Origin: Leucobacter sp. UCMA 4100
GTDB lineage: Bacteria; Actinomycetota; Actinomycetes; Actinomycetales; Microbacteriaceae
Assembly: GCF_027853335.1 (NCBI RefSeq)
Contig: NZ_JAFEUS010000002.1
Span: 806,001-870,000 of the forward strand
Reading direction: 5' to 3'
Length of the DNA stretch: 64,000 nt
This document shows positions 26,503 to 36,128 of the stretch, one piece after another (positions within the stretch are counted from its first letter, which is position 1; every line of letters begins with the position of its first letter). Below the pieces are notes generated by a model. The model made no database searches, was not told the origin of the DNA, and saw only the letters and a list, made by a program, of their open reading frames with translations. A program made the translations under genes and the position numbers.

Positions 26503-27858
26503 TCACCCGAGAATTTCGGCGGCAGCCCGCTCCCCCGAGCGGATCGCGCCATCGATATACCCGTTCCAGACCGATGCGGTCTCGGTACCAGCCCAGTGCA
26601 GCCGGCCAACGGGCTCGCGCCAGCCGGCTGCGGCGTGCTCGATCCACGTTCCTGGTGCTGGCGTCGCGGCATAGCCGCCGCCAGCGAACTCGTCGTTCGA
26701 CCAGTTTTTCTCGGTGTACCAGAGCGCCGCCCTGGCCTCTTCGCCAAACATGCGCACGAGGGTCGCGATGACCTCTTCACGCCGAGCTTCTGCGTCGAGT
26801 GCCTGCCACTCGCGCAACCGGTCGGCGTAAACGAAGCAGACGAGCACCCCGCTCGCCGCGTCATCTGGGGAGTTATCGAAGATCACTCCGACCATGGGTG
26901 CGCCGTAGGTGACGGCCTCGCCCGAAAATCCCTTCGTGCGCCAGAACGGGGTCTGGTAACCAACGTGGATCTTCGCCACGTCTCCCATCACGCTCTTCGC
27001 GACGAAGCGACGCTTCGCAAGCGGAAGCTCTGGCGTAAACCGCACGCGCGAGGCAGCCTGGGGCGGCAACGTCGAGATGACGTGCTGCGCCGTGTACTCA
27101 CCCTGGTCGGTAACCACACGAACCCGGTCGTCTTCTTGGTGCACCTCGAGCACGCGGGTGCCGAGCCGCACGGCGTCACCGAGGTGAGCGGCGATACGGT
27201 TGGCGGGCTCCTGTGCGCCGCCAAAGAAGCGGCTGTCCTGGGCGCAGTTCTCGGCCTCCATAAGCTGCTCGAAATCTCCCGCCGCCGCAACGTAGAAGAG
27301 CAGGTGCAGCATCGAGAGGTCTCTCAGCTCGACCGTCCACACCCCCTGCACGGCGAGTGCGAGACGCAGGCGTGCATCGGGGTCGGCGACGGTGCGCTCG
27401 AAGTACGAGTGCGCCGTCTCACTGTCGAGCGCCTCGGCGTTCGGGGTGAGGGCCGGCTGTTCGAGGTTCACGGTTCGGGCAAGCTCGTCGATTCGAGCGG
27501 TGGCCTCGGCGTAGGCCTCAATGCCCGGGCCATCTTCTGGGCCCACGAGCCCGAAGCCACGAACCGTTCCATCGTGCCAGAGCTCAAGATTCGCGCCACC
27601 CGTGTAGGTCTTGAAACGCCCCACATCGAAGCGGTCGGCGTAGGCGTGCAGGCGGTGTTGGGTGGGCCCGATCCACTGCCCTCCGTGGTCAACGATAGTG
27701 CCGTCGGGCTGGGCCTCTGAGAAGATGCGCCCGCCCACGCGATCGTTCGCTTCGAGCACGAGCACGCACGTTCCCGCGTCGTGCAGGGTCAGTGCACTCG
27801 CGAGCCCGGCGTAGCCCGCACCAATAACGATCACTTCTGTCGACTTCGTTGTCTGCAT
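26503..27858 (-). CDS. Flavin monoamine oxidase family protein
   Basis: A 451-aa FAD amine oxidase, similar in layout to bacterial putrescine/tyramine oxidases. The nucleotide motif VIGAGYAGL lies at 11-19, then ANDRVGGRI and GGQWIGP (59-65), and the C-terminal FAD contact LHWAGTETASVWNGYIDGA. It would oxidise a primary or secondary amine to an aldehyde, ammonia and H2O2. The frame is open to 27906, but the ATG at 27858 sits 7 nt from TACGAT and is chosen. It diverges from the NCS1 permease unit, and a palindromic operator overlaps its -35. The substrate is unknown. Confidence 0.92.
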   Translation of the reverse strand: MQTTKSTEVIVIGAGYAGLASALTLHDAGTCVLVLEANDRVGGRIFSEAQPDGTIVDHGGQWIGPTQHRLHAYADRFDVGRFKTYTGGANLELWHDGTVRGFGLVGPEDGPGIEAYAEATARIDELARTVNLEQPALTPNAEALDSETAHSYFERTVADPDARLRLALAVQGVWTVELRDLSMLHLLFYVAAAGDFEQLMEAENCAQDSRFFGGAQEPANRIAAHLGDAVRLGTRVLEVHQEDDRVRVVTDQGEYTAQHVISTLPPQAASRVRFTPELPLAKRRFVAKSVMGDVAKIHVGYQTPFWRTKGFSGEAVTYGAPMVGVIFDNSPDDAASGVLVCFVYADRLREWQALDAEARREEVIATLVRMFGEEARAALWYTEKNWSNDEFAGGGYAATPAPGTWIEHAAAGWREPVGRLHWAGTETASVWNGYIDGAIRSGERAAAEILG

Positions 27859-27865
27859 GAGAGCA

Positions 27866-27894
27866 ATCGTAGGCAATCTTGACTGGCTAGTCAA
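27866..27894 (-). promoter_or_regulatory. Leaderless promoter of the amine oxidase with TetR-type operator O1
   Basis: On the minus strand, TTGACT (27889-27894) and TACGAT (27866-27871) are 17 bp apart, and the ATG follows the -10 by 7 nt. The -35 is one half of the palindrome TTGACT-GGCT-AGTCAA at 27879-27894, so a repressor bound there would block RNA polymerase. Three related palindromes occur at 27946, 34947 and 41133. Confidence 0.75.
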
Positions 27895-27906
27895 TATTAT
27901 GCTCAC

Positions 27907-27961
27907 TTGACTTTGAGCGGGGGCGACCCTAGCGTTAACTATTAATTGACTACTCAGTCAA
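27907..27961 (+). promoter_or_regulatory. Promoter of the small protein-NCS1 unit with operator O2
   Basis: TTGACT (27907-27912) and TAGCGT (27930-27935) are 17 bp apart. The palindrome TTGACT-ACTC-AGTCAA (27946-27961) lies just after the expected start site. The two operators O1 and O2 have centres 67 bp apart and would coordinate the divergent genes. Confidence 0.7.
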
Positions 27962-27978
27962 TAAGTTACGGAGTCAAT

Positions 27979-28140
27979 GTGGACAACGAATTTGAAGAAG
28001 AACTCGAGCGACGCCTTACCCGAATGGAATCAGAGGGCGGCGGCGGAATGCTGCAGCAAGACCTGCCCCTCTCAGACATTCTCATCACCGTTGGCACGCT
28101 CGCTGCGGCGAGCGCCCTGCTCATCTGGTGGGCGTGGTAA
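27979..28140 (+). CDS. 53-aa single-TM protein paired with the NCS1 permease
   Basis: A charged N-terminal part (DNEFEEELERRLTRMESE) with predicted helix character, a GGGG hinge, and one C-terminal hydrophobic segment (about residues 33-53, ending LIWWAW). No known family comes to mind. The GTG at 27979 has CGGAG 5 nt upstream; the longer reading from 27946 would place the start in the operator. It ends 2 nt before the permease ATG, so the two are made together. I infer a small accessory subunit, by analogy with small partner proteins of some solute symporters. Confidence 0.7.
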   Translation: MDNEFEEELERRLTRMESEGGGGMLQQDLPLSDILITVGTLAAASALLIWWAW

Positions 28141-28142
28141 CC

Positions 28143-29618
28143 ATGGTTGAAAAGATTCACACAACGAGCGTCAAAGTCGCGTCGGTTCCCGAAGACGCAA
28201 CCCTCAACGAGCTCCCCCTCCTACCCAAAGAGCGCATCTGGGGATTCTGGAAGTTTAGCTGGGTCAACATCGGCCTCGCCATCGCTACCTGGGCGTTTTT
28301 GCAGGGCGCGACCGTCGCCTACTATGTCGGCGCGAAGCAGGCCATCGCGAGCGTCATCATCGGATACGGCGTGAGCACACTCCTCGTCTCGCTCGCGCCG
28401 GTCATTCCCTCGGCAAAGTACGGTGTCGAGCAGTTTGTCATGCTGCGCACGATCTTCGGAACCCACGGGGCCAGACTCGTCATGGTCACCATGTCGACCA
28501 TCTTCGCGGCCGCCTGGGCCGCCATTCTCGCCATCATGCTCGGCCACGGCCTCGTGAACGCGCTGAACGCCACCTTCGGGCTCGAACTGAGTAAGACGAG
28601 TGCGGCCGTCAGCGTTCTCGCGCTTATCGCGGTCGTTGCCTCGTGGGCGATCCTCTCGCGCGGCCCCATCTCGGTCGAACGGGTGAGCATGATCGTTGCT
28701 CCGCTGCTCATTATTGTGCTCACCGCCATCACCATCTTTATCTTCACCAACATCACCTGGGACGAGCTCACCGCGATTCCCCCGCTCGACCCCGAAGAGA
28801 ACCCGCACACAAGTTTCATGGTCGCGATCGAACTCGGCATCGCGGGCGGCTTCGCCTGGTGGCCCAACATGGGTAACCTCGCGCGCCTCACCGACAGCCC
28901 CCGCTCGGCCTACTGGCCCAACTGGCTCGGCATCTTCTTCGCCTCAGTGTTCGCGGCAATCGTCGGCACCTTCGCCGCCCTCACGCTCAAGATCACTGAG
29001 CCCACCGACTGGCTGATTCCGCTGCTCGGCGCCGGCGCGGGCGTCGTTGCCCTCTGCGTGATCATTTTCGCGAACATCACCGCCATCCTTTCGCAGGGCT
29101 ACGGATCAATGGTGGCCCTGCGCTCTGGCGGCGGCCGCATTTTCAGGGGCCTTCCCTGGGCCGTCATGGGTCTCGTCATTCTCGGGCCCGCGGCCGTGCT
29201 CGTCTTCTTTCCCGAGGTCGTCTACGAAAACTACGGCCGCTTCCTCTCGTGGGGTGCCATCTTCGTGGCACCCCTCACCGGCATCGGAATCGTCGACTAC
29301 TTCGTGCTGCGCCGCGGCAAGGTAAAGGTGCGCGAGCTCTACACCCCCGTCGCGACCTCGGCCTACGGCTACGTGCGCGGCTGGAACCCCGTCGCCTTCG
29401 TCGCCCTCGCCCTCGGCGCCCTTACCTACGCGCTGCTCCTGCACCCGATCACCTACGTGCCGTCGCCGCTGTTCCCGTACACGACCGCCTCGATGCCATC
29501 GTGCCTCGTCGGCGCCCTCGTCTACTACATCCTCACGAAGCTCGTCTCGCAGCCCCTCGGTTGGGGCGGCTACGGCCTCGAGGTGCCCACCTCGACGGGG
29601 CTCACCCGGGTGCCGTAG
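28143..29618 (+). CDS. NCS1-family permease (purine/cytosine/allantoin type)
   Basis: A 491-aa membrane protein with about 12 helices of the nucleobase:cation symporter-1 fold. Features include the N-terminal KERIWGFWKFSWVNIGLAIATW, GGFAWWPNMGNLARLT in the middle, and GIGIVDYFVLRRGK near the end, where NCS1 proteins carry a DYF/DY-x-L motif. It imports a small nitrogen compound; members take up cytosine, uracil, allantoin, hydantoins, thiamine or other heterocycles. The partner amine oxidase suggests an amine or N-heterocycle. The ATG at 28143 is preferred over the GTG at 28128. Confidence 0.9.
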   Translation: MVEKIHTTSVKVASVPEDATLNELPLLPKERIWGFWKFSWVNIGLAIATWAFLQGATVAYYVGAKQAIASVIIGYGVSTLLVSLAPVIPSAKYGVEQFVMLRTIFGTHGARLVMVTMSTIFAAAWAAILAIMLGHGLVNALNATFGLELSKTSAAVSVLALIAVVASWAILSRGPISVERVSMIVAPLLIIVLTAITIFIFTNITWDELTAIPPLDPEENPHTSFMVAIELGIAGGFAWWPNMGNLARLTDSPRSAYWPNWLGIFFASVFAAIVGTFAALTLKITEPTDWLIPLLGAGAGVVALCVIIFANITAILSQGYGSMVALRSGGGRIFRGLPWAVMGLVILGPAAVLVFFPEVVYENYGRFLSWGAIFVAPLTGIGIVDYFVLRRGKVKVRELYTPVATSAYGYVRGWNPVAFVALALGALTYALLLHPITYVPSPLFPYTTASMPSCLVGALVYYILTKLVSQPLGWGGYGLEVPTSTGLTRVP

Positions 29619-29700
29619 GCGGCGGCTGGCCGGCTCGCGAGGCGCGCGGCTTGGCTAGGGCACGGCTCGTTGCCGGCGGATCCGCGGCTTCCCGCGACCA

Positions 29701-29853
29701 CGGCCGGTGACGGGCGCGGTTCTCGGCCGGTGACGGGCGCGGTTCTCGGCCGGTGACGGGCGCGGTTCTCGGCCGGTGACGGGCGCGGTTCTCGGCCGGT
29801 GACGGGCGCGGTTCTCGGCCGGTGACGGGCGCGGTTCTCGGCCGGTGACGGGC
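29701..29853. repeat. 23-bp tandem repeat, 6.7 copies
   Basis: The unit CGGCCGGTGACGGGCGCGGT + TCT begins at 29701, 29724, 29747, 29770, 29793 and 29816, with a 15-nt partial unit at 29839. Copies are identical. The unit is not a multiple of three and no gene is present. It lies in the 400-nt space between convergent genes (29619-30018), just before palindrome B1. Likely a variable-number repeat. Confidence 0.95.
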
Positions 29854-29864
29854 AATAACGCGTC

Positions 29865-29918
29865 TACTTGACGAAAAGCAGGGTGTTTTCAGCGAAACAC
29901 CCTGCTTTTCGTCAAGTA
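29865..29918. repeat. Palindromic element B, copy 1
   Basis: Perfect 24-bp arms (29865-29888 and 29895-29918; core ACGAAAAGCAGGGTGTTT) around the loop TCAGCG, flanked by TAAAC on the right. Three more copies occur at 47632, 52097 and 57696. It is in a convergent intergenic region, 100 nt from the hydroxyacid dehydrogenase stop. Confidence 0.95.
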
Positions 29919-30018
29919 AACCGCAAACGCGAGGCCCAAACCGCGGAGGCGAGCAGCCCAAGGAGCGGCTCACCCGCAGAGATGGCCCACCCGCCAAAGC
30001 CGAGCCCGGCCACCTCGC

Positions 30019-31008
30019 CTACACAAACGGCGTGACGGGACGACCCGTTTGCGCGAACTGCACGACGTTCTCGGCCTGGTGCACGACGTAGTCGAGCAGG
30101 CTCTGGGGCGAGAGGTAGGCCGCATGGGGCGTCGCGAGCACGCGCTCGTGCTGCCAGAGCGGGTCACCGGCTTCGGGCGGCTCTGTTTCGAAGACGTCGA
30201 GGCCAGCGCCCGAGATGGTTCCACGGTCGAGCGCAGCGACGAGGGCCGCGGAGTCGATGAGCGCTCCGCGTGACACGTTGACGATGCGTGCGCCGGGCCG
30301 CATCTGCGCGAGGCGCGAGGCCTCGAGCAGGTGGTGCGTTTCAGCGGTAAGCGGGAGGTGCAGGCTCACGATGTCACTCTGCGCGAGCACCTCGTCGAGG
30401 CTCACGCGACGCACCCCGGGCACCTCGAAGTCGATCGGGTCGTAGCCGAGCACCTCGCCATACACCGAGCCAGCGAAGGAGGCGAAGGCCCGGCCAATGC
30501 GCCCGAGACCGAGCACGCCGACGGTGAGCGTCGAGGGGCGTGACAGGTCGGCGATGCCAGCGTTCCACTCGCTCGAGCGGCTTGATCGGTCGAAGGTATG
30601 CAGGCCTCGCACCAGCGCGAGTGAGAGGGCAAGCGCGTGGCTCGCGACCTCCTCGGTCGCCGACGCCGGGAGGTTGGCAACCGTAATGCCGCGAGCCTTG
30701 CACGCCTCAAGGTCGATCATGTCGACGCCGACCGACTGTGTCGCGACGATGCGCAAACGGGGCAGCCGATCAAGCAGGGCTGCGGTGATCGGCGAGTAGC
30801 CGATGAGCAGCGCCTCGGCCTCGGCAGCGACGCCCGCGATCACCTCGGGGTCATCGCTGCGAGCGACCTCGACACGAAACCCCGCGGCTTCGAGCAGCGT
30901 GATGCCAGGCCCCGGGTCGGTGTCAACGATGTCAGTGTAAACCGCGAGCGGGGCGGCGTCTGAAGGAGACGCTGCCCCGCTTCCGGGAGCCGCACCTGGC
31001 GCCCCCAT
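30019..31008 (-). CDS. D-isomer-specific 2-hydroxyacid dehydrogenase
   Basis: A 329-aa NAD(P)-dependent dehydrogenase that interconverts a 2-oxo acid and the D-2-hydroxy acid. The nucleotide motif VGVLGLGRIGRAFA lies in the middle; the catalytic triad is Arg in IVNVSRGALID, Glu in LDVFETEPPE and His in LATPHAAYLS. The first ~20 residues are alanine/glycine/proline-rich and atypical. The ATG at 31008 shares a base with the ABC ATPase stop (TGATG), so it is the last gene of the importer operon. This placement suggests the imported compound, or its product, is a 2-hydroxy or 2-oxo acid. Confidence 0.93.
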   Translation of the reverse strand: MGAPGAAPGSGAASPSDAAPLAVYTDIVDTDPGPGITLLEAAGFRVEVARSDDPEVIAGVAAEAEALLIGYSPITAALLDRLPRLRIVATQSVGVDMIDLEACKARGITVANLPASATEEVASHALALSLALVRGLHTFDRSSRSSEWNAGIADLSRPSTLTVGVLGLGRIGRAFASFAGSVYGEVLGYDPIDFEVPGVRRVSLDEVLAQSDIVSLHLPLTAETHHLLEASRLAQMRPGARIVNVSRGALIDSAALVAALDRGTISGAGLDVFETEPPEAGDPLWQHERVLATPHAAYLSPQSLLDYVVHQAENVVQFAQTGRPVTPFV

Positions 31009-32114
31009 CAGTCCTCCTTGATGAGACGCGCGTGCGCCGCATCCCACGAGAATACGACCTTAGCGCCAAACACAACTCCCTGTGTTTCGCTCGACACGGG
31101 AGCGCGCGCGATGAGGCGCTTGCGGCCCGCCGTCTGGCCGTACACAATCATGTCGGTGCCAATAAAGACGGTGTCTTGCACCACGGCCTCGACGCTGTCG
31201 CGACCGGCGATCGGCGTGTAGCGATCAGCGGTTTCGACCCGCATGTGCTCGGGCCGAATGAGAATGGTCTCGCCCCCGCCCTCGGGTACCCGAAAGTGTT
31301 CGCCTCCCTCAGCATGGGCAAAGACGTCGCCCTGCACGGTGCCCGTGAGCAGGTTCGACTCGCCGATGAACTCTGCCGCGTAGCGCGACGTCGGCGCCTG
31401 ATAGAGCGTCTTCGGGTCGTCGAGCTGAACGATGCTGCCGCCACGAAGAAGCGCGATACGGTCAGACATTGTGAGTGCCTCGTGCTGGTCGTGCGTCACG
31501 AAAATGAACGTGATGCCGAGTTCGTAGTGAATGTTGCGAATCTCGAGCTGGAGCTCTTCGCGCAGCATCTTGTCGAGTGCGCCGAGCGGCTCGTCCATGA
31601 GCAGCACTCGGGGCTGAAACACGATGCCGCGTGCGAGCGCGACGCGCTGCTGCTGGCCACCCGAGAGCTGGTCGGGCCGGCGGTCGGCGAGGTGGCGCAT
31701 CTGGATGAGGTCGAGCACCGAGTTCACGCGCTCAATGATTTCCTCCTTCGCGACCCGCTGGCGTCGAAGCCCAAAGGCGACATTCTCGAACACCGTCATG
31801 TGAGGAAACAGCGCGTACTGCTGAAACACCATGCCGAGCCCGCGATTGTGGGGCGGCGTTCGGGTGATGTCGACGCCATCAACCTCGATCTTGCCTCCGT
31901 CGGCCTTCGTGAAGCCGGCGATGATGTTGAGCAGGGTTGACTTGCCCGATCCGCTGGCTCCAAGCAGGGTAATGAACTCACCCGCGTTGATATCGAGGCT
32001 CACCTCGTCGAGAACCGTGTGCTCGCCGTAGCGCTTGGTCACATTTTTGATGCGGATCGCGGCACCCGTCTGTTCGGCTGCCGTTGCAATCTGCTGCGTG
32101 TAAGTGGCGGTCAT
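31008..32114 (-). CDS. ABC transporter ATP-binding protein, spermidine/putrescine (PotA) type
   Basis: A 368-aa ATPase. Walker A is GASGSGKST, Q-loop VFQQYALFPHMTV, signature [14 protein letters not shown], Walker B VLLMDEPLGALD, switch H VTHDQHEALTMSD. The C-terminal TOBE domain (about 290-365) is present, as in PotA/MalK. The long ORF to 32276 is wrong: the ATG at 32114 overlaps the permease stop by 4 nt (ATGA). With two permeases and a lipoprotein it forms a complete importer. Confidence 0.95.
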   Translation of the reverse strand: MTATYTQQIATAAEQTGAAIRIKNVTKRYGEHTVLDEVSLDINAGEFITLLGASGSGKSTLLNIIAGFTKADGGKIEVDGVDITRTPPHNRGLGMVFQQYALFPHMTVFENVAFGLRRQRVAKEEIIERVNSVLDLIQMRHLADRRPDQLSGGQQQRVALARGIVFQPRVLLMDEPLGALDKMLREELQLEIRNIHYELGITFIFVTHDQHEALTMSDRIALLRGGSIVQLDDPKTLYQAPTSRYAAEFIGESNLLTGTVQGDVFAHAEGGEHFRVPEGGGETILIRPEHMRVETADRYTPIAGRDSVEAVVQDTVFIGTDMIVYGQTAGRKRLIARAPVSSETQGVVFGAKVVFSWDAAHARLIKED

Positions 32115-32941
32115 GAGAGCGTTCCTTTCTGAATGCGCTTCGCCTGCATGTTGCGACGCAGCGTACCGAAGGCCTTTCCAATGCCCGAGGCAGCGAATGC
32201 CGCGAGAATAATAAACAGTGAGATGGTCGAGATGGCCGCGATGGTCGGATCGATCTGCACGCGAATGCCCGACCACATCTTGACCGGGAGGGTCGTGAGG
32301 TCAGCACCAGACAGGAAGATCGCGACGACGACCTCGTCCCAGCTCGTGATGAACGCGAAGAGTGCGCCCGCGAGCATGCCGGGCAAAATGAGCGGCATCG
32401 TGATGCGAAAGAACGTTTCGATCGGCCCAGCGCCGAGGTTCATGGCCGCCATCTCGAGCCGGCGGTCAACCGACGAGAGTGAAGCAATGACGTTGATCAT
32501 GACGTATGGCACCCCGAGCGAGGTGTGTACGAGCACGAAACCGATCATCGTTTCAGTGAGGCCGAGACCCAAAAAGGTGATGTAGACGGCAAGCCCGACG
32601 ATGACGAAGGGCACGATGAGCGGCGAGAGCAGAATCGCCATGACGGGCCCACGAAAGGGAATCTTGCCGCGCACGATCGCGAGGGCCGCGAGCGTTCCGA
32701 GTACCACCGAGCAAAGCGCCGAGAGCAGCGCGATGGTGAGGCTGTTGAGGGCAGATTCGATCCACGAATAATCATTGATGAGCGCTTCGTACCACTGCAG
32801 CGTGAAGCCGCTCGGTGGGAACGCGAGAAACGAGCTCTCTGAAAACGACATCGGCACGATGACGAGAATCGGCGAGAGCAGGTAGAGCCCGATGAGCGCC
32901 GCGAGCACGACGAGCCCGGTGCGAGTGAGAATCTTGGTCAT
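32111..32941 (-). CDS. ABC transporter permease, PotC type
   Basis: A 276-aa permease with six helices. The coupling loop is EMAAMNLGAGPIETFFRITMPLI-like, spaced normally from the C-terminus. SFSESSFLAFPPSGFTLQWY near the start is characteristic of PotC-like subunits. It overlaps both neighbours by 4 nt. Confidence 0.94.
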   Translation of the reverse strand: MTKILTRTGLVVLAALIGLYLLSPILVIVPMSFSESSFLAFPPSGFTLQWYEALINDYSWIESALNSLTIALLSALCSVVLGTLAALAIVRGKIPFRGPVMAILLSPLIVPFVIVGLAVYITFLGLGLTETMIGFVLVHTSLGVPYVMINVIASLSSVDRRLEMAAMNLGAGPIETFFRITMPLILPGMLAGALFAFITSWDEVVVAIFLSGADLTTLPVKMWSGIRVQIDPTIAAISTISLFIILAAFAASGIGKAFGTLRRNMQAKRIQKGTLS

Positions 32942-33849
32942 GACTGCCTCAACAATGCTTTCTCAAGGTTCAGGAACTTCGATGCGATGCCGAGCAGCAC
33001 GAGCGTTGTCGCGAGCAGCAGGGTCGCGAGGGCAGCCGCAAAGCCGTAGCGCAAGACGGCCGAGACCTGTTGCACGATCAGCTCACCGATCATCATGTTC
33101 TCGGGGCCGCCGAGCAATGCCGGGGTGATGTAGTAGCCAAGAGCCTGAATAAACGTGAGCAGCAGGCCAGCGGCAACGCCAGGCAGGCTGAGCGGCACGA
33201 AGATGCGCCAGAAGGCACCCGAGGGGCGCGCGCCAAGGTTCTGCGCCGCGAGGCCGAGCTTTCGATCGATGCCCGACATGGCCGCGTACATGGGCAGTAC
33301 GGCGAACGGGAGTGAGACCTGGACCATGCCGAAGACAACGCCGCCTGCGGTGCGCAGCATCGTGACGGGGTCGTCGATGATTCCAGCGTCGATCGCGAGC
33401 GTGTTAAGCACCCCGGTGTCGCGCAGGAGAATCACGAGCGCGAAGCTGCGCACGAGCACACTCGTCCAGAACGGAATGAGCACGAGCACGAGCATCACCT
33501 TGCGCCAGAAAGGCTTTGCGAGCGTCATGAGGTACGCGTAGGGGTACGCGAGCACGAGCGTCACCGCCGTCACGAGAAAGGCGATGAGAAAGGTGTTGAG
33601 CAGAACCCTCGTGTAGAGCGATTCTTGGAAGATCGCGACGTAGTTGCCGAACCCGGGTTCGGGGTCGACGAAGCTACGCCACAGCATCGCGATCAGGGGA
33701 ATGAGAAAAACGAGAACGAGAAAAAGCACGAGCGGGAGCGCGAGGGCGCCCCACCCGTCGATGCGAAAGAGTGATCGCATCGACCGGCGGGGCTGAGCCT
33801 CTGGCATGGCAGCCACGCCCGGCTCGTGCTGCAGTGTTGGCTGTTTCAC
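32938..33849 (-). CDS. ABC transporter permease, PotB type
   Basis: A 303-aa permease with six helices, preceded by a ~30-residue polar N-terminal extension (QHEPGVAAMPEAQPRRSMRS). The coupling loop is LAAQNLGARPSGAFWRIFVPL. The loop after the first helix (WRSFVDPEPGFGNYVAIFQE) fits PotB/opine-type permeases. Its stop overlaps the PotC-type ATG by 4 nt (ATGA). Confidence 0.94.
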   Translation of the reverse strand: MKQPTLQHEPGVAAMPEAQPRRSMRSLFRIDGWGALALPLVLFLVLVFLIPLIAMLWRSFVDPEPGFGNYVAIFQESLYTRVLLNTFLIAFLVTAVTLVLAYPYAYLMTLAKPFWRKVMLVLVLIPFWTSVLVRSFALVILLRDTGVLNTLAIDAGIIDDPVTMLRTAGGVVFGMVQVSLPFAVLPMYAAMSGIDRKLGLAAQNLGARPSGAFWRIFVPLSLPGVAAGLLLTFIQALGYYITPALLGGPENMMIGELIVQQVSAVLRYGFAAALATLLLATTLVLLGIASKFLNLEKALLRQS

Positions 33850-33850
33850 G

Positions 33851-34915
33851 TTACTTGGCTACCCAGACGTTGAACTGTTCGGTTGCAGGGCCGTAGTTCT
33901 CGGCCCAGTAGTTGTAGTCGATCACCGCGGCTGAGACTCCGTTGACCGCTTCGCTACCAGCGAGGTCGTTGCTCACCTCGTCGTCGAGGTACTCGAGCGC
34001 ATCGGGTGAGGCGGTTCCGTACCCTGACTCGATGGCCTGCTTCGACTGCGCTTCGGGGTGCGTGAGGAACCACAGCATCCACTCCTGAGCCTTGTCAGCG
34101 TTGGCGTAGCCGGCCGGAATCACAACGTGGTCATACGAGATGAGGTTTTCGTTGTACTCGTTGGCAACCGGGAGTCCTTCACCCGCGGCCTGGGTGATGC
34201 GGCCGTTCCATGCCTGCACCAGGGGTGCCTCGCCACTCGAGACAAGCTGTACCTGCTCGTCACCGGTGTCGTACCAAACAATGTTGTCTTTGATCGTGTC
34301 AAGCTTCGCAAAGGCACGGTCGAGATCGAGCGGGTACAGATCTTCGGGTGCGACGCCGTCGGCGAGCAAAGCAGCTTCGAAAGCGCCGCCGGTCACATAG
34401 CGCCAGAAGCCGCGCTTACCCGGAAACTTCTCAACGTCAAAGAATTCTTCCCATGTCGTGGGGTGCGCGTCGGTAAAGGTCTCGGTGTTGTAGGCAATGC
34501 TGAAGGTGTACTGGAGAATCGGGATGCCACACTCGTTGACCTGCACATCAGAGACGTTGGCTTCCTTCGCGGCTGCGACAACCTCGTCGCTCAGCTTCTC
34601 GAGTTTGCCCTCGGCGCAGGCGGTTGCCGAGTAGTTCGGCTCAACCTCGACGACGCCCCAGCTCGGTTTTCCCGCATCAACCATCGCATCGAGTTTTGCG
34701 TAGTCGGTCGGCTGATCCTGGCGGATCGTCATGCCCGCTTCTTTGGCCCAGGGCTCGAACACGGTCGAGACGTGTGCCCGCTGAGCACCGCCGCCCCACA
34801 TGGTGACGGTGAGGGCATCTTCCGACTTACCTCCCCCGCCACCGCTGCAGCCGGTGAGCGCGAGAGCGCCGGCTGCGATGAGCGCCGTGCCCGAGAGAAA
34901 TCTACGTACTGACAT
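33851..34915 (-). CDS. Substrate-binding lipoprotein, polyamine/ABC type (PotD-like)
   Basis: A 354-aa extracytoplasmic binding protein. The signal peptide ends LTGC with C23 lipidated, followed by SGGGGGK. The sequence has the type II binding fold of the PotD/Fbp group (VTMWGGGAQRAHVSTVFEPWAKEAG, then VEVEPNYSATACAEGKLE). The acidic residues that define polyamine specificity cannot be assigned with confidence, so the ligand may be an opine, amino acid or other amine. AAGGAGG precedes the ATG. It is the first gene of the importer operon; the operator at 34947-34962 lies just upstream. Confidence 0.93.
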   Translation of the reverse strand: MSVRRFLSGTALIAAGALALTGCSGGGGGKSEDALTVTMWGGGAQRAHVSTVFEPWAKEAGMTIRQDQPTDYAKLDAMVDAGKPSWGVVEVEPNYSATACAEGKLEKLSDEVVAAAKEANVSDVQVNECGIPILQYTFSIAYNTETFTDAHPTTWEEFFDVEKFPGKRGFWRYVTGGAFEAALLADGVAPEDLYPLDLDRAFAKLDTIKDNIVWYDTGDEQVQLVSSGEAPLVQAWNGRITQAAGEGLPVANEYNENLISYDHVVIPAGYANADKAQEWMLWFLTHPEAQSKQAIESGYGTASPDALEYLDDEVSNDLAGSEAVNGVSAAVIDYNYWAENYGPATEQFNVWVAK

Positions 34916-34946
34916 GGTTCGTCCTCCTTGACGTTCCAGTAAATGA

Positions 34947-34962
34947 TTGGCTGACCAATCAA
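34947..34962 (-). promoter_or_regulatory. TetR-type operator O3 upstream of the ABC importer
   Basis: The palindrome TTGGCT-GACC-AATCAA has the same 6-4-6 layout as O1 and O2, with one paired change in each half (TTGACT to TTGGCT). Wider arms TGATTGG/CCAATCA (34944-34961) are perfect. It is 32 nt before the binding-protein ATG. Confidence 0.65.
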
Positions 34963-35061
34963 CTTATTAGCTATCATGCCCAAGCAAGAAGCAATGCGCA
35001 ACTGAAAAATACAACAATCACACAACCACTCACCCCGCCCGGGCTCTGCAGCGGGTACCAG

Positions 35062-35097
35062 GGGGTGGCCCGAGATTCACGCGTCTCGCGCCACCCC
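35062..35097 (-). terminator. Terminator of the acyl-CoA synthetase operon
   Basis: Stem GGGGTGGC/GCCACCCC (35062-35069 with 35090-35097) plus inner CGAGA/TCTCG, one mismatch. It lies 9 nt after the nitronate monooxygenase stop, without a U-tract. Confidence 0.65.
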
Positions 35098-35105
35098 GAC
35101 TGGTC

Positions 35106-36128
<1,023 letters not shown>

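Noticed and set aside
29701-29853. 23-bp repeats as a CRISPR array
   Set aside because: Units are directly adjacent with no unique spacers, and no cas genes are present.
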